Source: an uncultured Collinsella sp.
GTDB lineage: Bacteria; Actinomycetota; Coriobacteriia; Coriobacteriales; Coriobacteriaceae
Assembly (NCBI GenBank): GCA_902470835.1
Contig: CABRHR010000088.1
Span: 1-8,983 of the forward strand
Length of the DNA: 8,983 nt
Reading direction: 5' to 3'
Made by a program: the position numbers and the translations under genes
Part shown: piece after piece, positions 7,829 to 8,983 of the stretch
How the letters are laid out: the number at the start of each line of letters is the position of its first letter
Position numbering within the stretch: the first letter of the stretch is position 1
The notes under the pieces: model-generated
Database searches by the model: none
What the model saw: the letters and a program-made list of their open reading frames with translations, nothing else
What the model was told of the DNA's origin: nothing

Positions 7829-7836
7829 GGACAACG

Positions 7837-8928
7837 CTACAGGTTCTTGACACCCATCGCGCGCATGGCGTTCAGGATGGCGATGATGGCTACACCCACG
7901 TCGCCAAACACGGCGAGCCACATGTTTGCGATGCCCAGCGCCGCGAGCACTAAAATCAGCAGCTTAATACCCAGCGCAAAGATGATGTTCTGCCAAACAA
8001 TCGCCATGGTCTTGCGCGCCACACGGATGGCACGGGCGATGTTGGACGGCTTGTCATCCATCAGCACGACGTCCGCCGCCTCGATAGCAGCGTCGGAGCC
8101 CATGGCACCCATGGCAATGCCCACATCGGCGCGGGTGAGCACGGGCGCATCATTGATGCCGTCGCCGACAAAGGCGAGCTTGCCCTTGCCGCTTTCGGCC
8201 GCGAGCAGCGCTTCAACACGCTCGACCTTATCGCCCGGCAGCAGCTGCGCGTGGAACTCGTCGAGGCCGAGCTGCTTGGCCACCGCAGCAGCCACTTCCT
8301 TGCGGTCGCCCGTGAGCATAACGGTGCGCTTGACGCCGGCGGCGTGCAAGTCGCGGATCGTCTGCTCGGCATCGGCCTTAACAGTGTCTGCAATCACGAT
8401 GTGGCCGGCGTACACGCCGTCAACGAGCACATGCAGAATCGTTCCGACGACCTCGCAATCGGGCGCTTCGACTCCGGCCGCGGCGAGCATCTTGGCGTTG
8501 CCGACGACGACGTGCTTGCCGTCGATGGTTGCCGTCACGCCGTGGCCCGCGTCGTTGGCGGAGTCGCTAACGCGCTTGGGGTCGACCTCGCCCTGGTAGG
8601 CGACACGCACAGACTGCGCGATGGGGTGATCGGAGAACGACTCCGCAAGGGCTGCGACCTCGAGCAACGACTGCTCGGTGTAGCCAGCCTCGGGGTGCAC
8701 CGCGACCACCGAGAACGTGCCGTTGGTGAGGGTGCCGGTCTTGTCAAAGACGACGGTGTCCACATCGGCGAGCGTCTCGAGATAGTTAGAACCCTTGATG
8801 AGGACGCCCAGCTTGGATGCGCCGCCGATGCCGCCAAAGAAGCTGAGCGGCACGCTGATCACGAGCGCGCACGGGCAGCTGACGACCAGGAAGGTCAGGC
8901 CGCGCAGGATCCAGTCGGACCAGGCGCC
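7837..8928 (-). CDS. heavy-metal (Zn/Cd/Pb-type) P1B-type ATPase, 5' end missing
   Basis: C-terminal half of a metal-exporting membrane ATPase, read from 8928 down to TAG at 7837-7839. In order: helix with the metal-site motif SCPCAL (CPC codons 8877-8869), phosphorylation motif DKTGTLT (Asp codon 8745-8743), nucleotide-domain HP pair (8628-8623), TGD (8313-8305), GDGINDAP hinge (8166-8143), then two C-terminal helices. Lys in ALGIK (7965-7963) and Asp in FGDVG (7902-7900) match ZntA Lys693/Asp714, which points to P1B-2 specificity (Zn, Cd, Pb). LGVLIKGSNYLE after CPC is also family-typical. The N-terminal metal-binding region and first helices lie outside the window. Homology-like sequence stops exactly at 8928, where a duplicated segment begins and a TGA (8943-8941) interrupts the frame. 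Confidence 0.88.
   Translation of the reverse strand, partial: GAWSDWILRGLTFLVVSCPCALVISVPLSFFGGIGGASKLGVLIKGSNYLETLADVDTVVFDKTGTLTNGTFSVVAVHPEAGYTEQSLLEVAALAESFSDHPIAQSVRVAYQGEVDPKRVSDSANDAGHGVTATIDGKHVVVGNAKMLAAAGVEAPDCEVVGTILHVLVDGVYAGHIVIADTVKADAEQTIRDLHAAGVKRTVMLTGDRKEVAAAVAKQLGLDEFHAQLLPGDKVERVEALLAAESGKGKLAFVGDGINDAPVLTRADVGIAMGAMGSDAAIEAADVVLMDDKPSNIARAIRVARKTMAIVWQNIIFALGIKLLILVLAALGIANMWLAVFGDVGVAIIAILNAMRAMGVKNL
8732..8786. repeat. 55-bp exact direct repeat, copy 1 (inside the ATPase gene)
   Basis: This segment codes YLETLADVDTVVFDKTGT of the ATPase on the minus strand. It is identical base for base to 8929-8983. Its surroundings fit a normal ATPase, so this is the genuine copy. 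Confidence 0.97.
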
Positions 8929-8983
8929 GTGCCGGTCTTGTCAAAGACGACGGTGTCCACATCGGCGAGCGTCTCGAGATAGT
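8929..8983. repeat. 55-bp exact direct repeat, copy 2, at the window end
   Basis: An identical copy of 8732-8786 offset by 197 bp, running to the last base. 197 is not a multiple of three, so the ATPase frame is broken, with a TGA at 8943-8941. A repeat that ends precisely at the sequence end and equals a common assembler k-mer size (55) is most simply an assembly-graph overlap and not biology. Confidence 0.95.

Larger units (their letters stand above)
7428..7836. other. gene-free 409-nt convergent intergenic region rich in inverted repeats
   Basis: No credible protein is seen on either strand: frames open here have Pro/Arg/Ser-rich compositions and no ribosome-binding site. The region contains three strong inverted repeats, listed separately: two short stems with AAA loops and one large nested palindrome. 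A 9-bp direct repeat (ccggacaac) occurs at 7487-7495 and 7827-7835. About 115 nt between the two short stems (7467-7581) and 7603-7669 show no further structure that I can support. Confidence 0.6.

Noticed and set aside
7487..7835. 9-bp direct repeats (ccggacaac) as target-site duplications of a roughly 330-bp insertion
   Set aside because: No transposase and no terminal inverted repeats adjoin these copies, and a 9-mer match in 400 bp of GC-rich DNA is not rare.
6838..7836. CRISPR array or riboswitch
   Set aside because: No regularly spaced repeats are present. The hairpins are single palindromes and no conserved riboswitch core is recognisable.
7586..8599. Plus-strand 337-codon open frame across the intergenic region and the ATPase gene
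   Set aside because: It crosses the palindrome and then mirrors the ATPase in antisense. It is Ser/Pro/Ala low-complexity and has no family motif.

Overview
The window looks like chromosomal DNA of a high-GC member of the class Coriobacteriia, most like Collinsella. I infer this from codon choice (GAC, CTC, GGC-rich), protein style and the type of hairpin repeats. No rRNA or marker gene is present to confirm it. The right edge behaves like the end of an assembly contig.

Layout: 1-75 is the tail of an IS110-like transposase, followed by a gene-free stretch with short repeats up to 360. 361-4024 is a compact pstS-pstC-pstA-pstB operon for high-affinity phosphate import, ending in a clear intrinsic terminator (4081-4117). 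4188-6824 is a second two-gene unit: a Uup-type ABC-F ATPase and a Cof-type HAD phosphatase 6 nt downstream. 6838-6906 holds two abutting REP-like hairpins. 7038-7427 is a small DtxR/MntR-family metal-dependent repressor with a DtxR-box-like palindrome just upstream. 7428-7836 has no gene but holds strong inverted repeats, including a nested palindrome of about 130 nt. From 7837 to the right edge, on the minus strand, is the C-terminal half of a Zn/Cd/Pb-type (P1B-2) P-type ATPase.

How the genes work together: PstS is predicted to be a Tat-exported lipoprotein that captures phosphate outside the membrane. PstC and PstA form the channel and PstB drives it with ATP. All four genes overlap or lie within 25 nt of each other. 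No phoU or two-component regulator lies in the window. Uup and the HAD enzyme are housekeeping-type proteins. The metal repressor and the metal ATPase are convergent neighbours, so a regulatory link is possible but not shown.

The last 55 bases (8929-8983) exactly repeat 8732-8786 inside the ATPase gene and break its frame. This is most simply an assembly-graph end. I found no convincing novel multi-gene system. The most unusual items are the large palindrome, the REP-like/IS110 boundary, and the metal-site residues and putative operator of the repressor.
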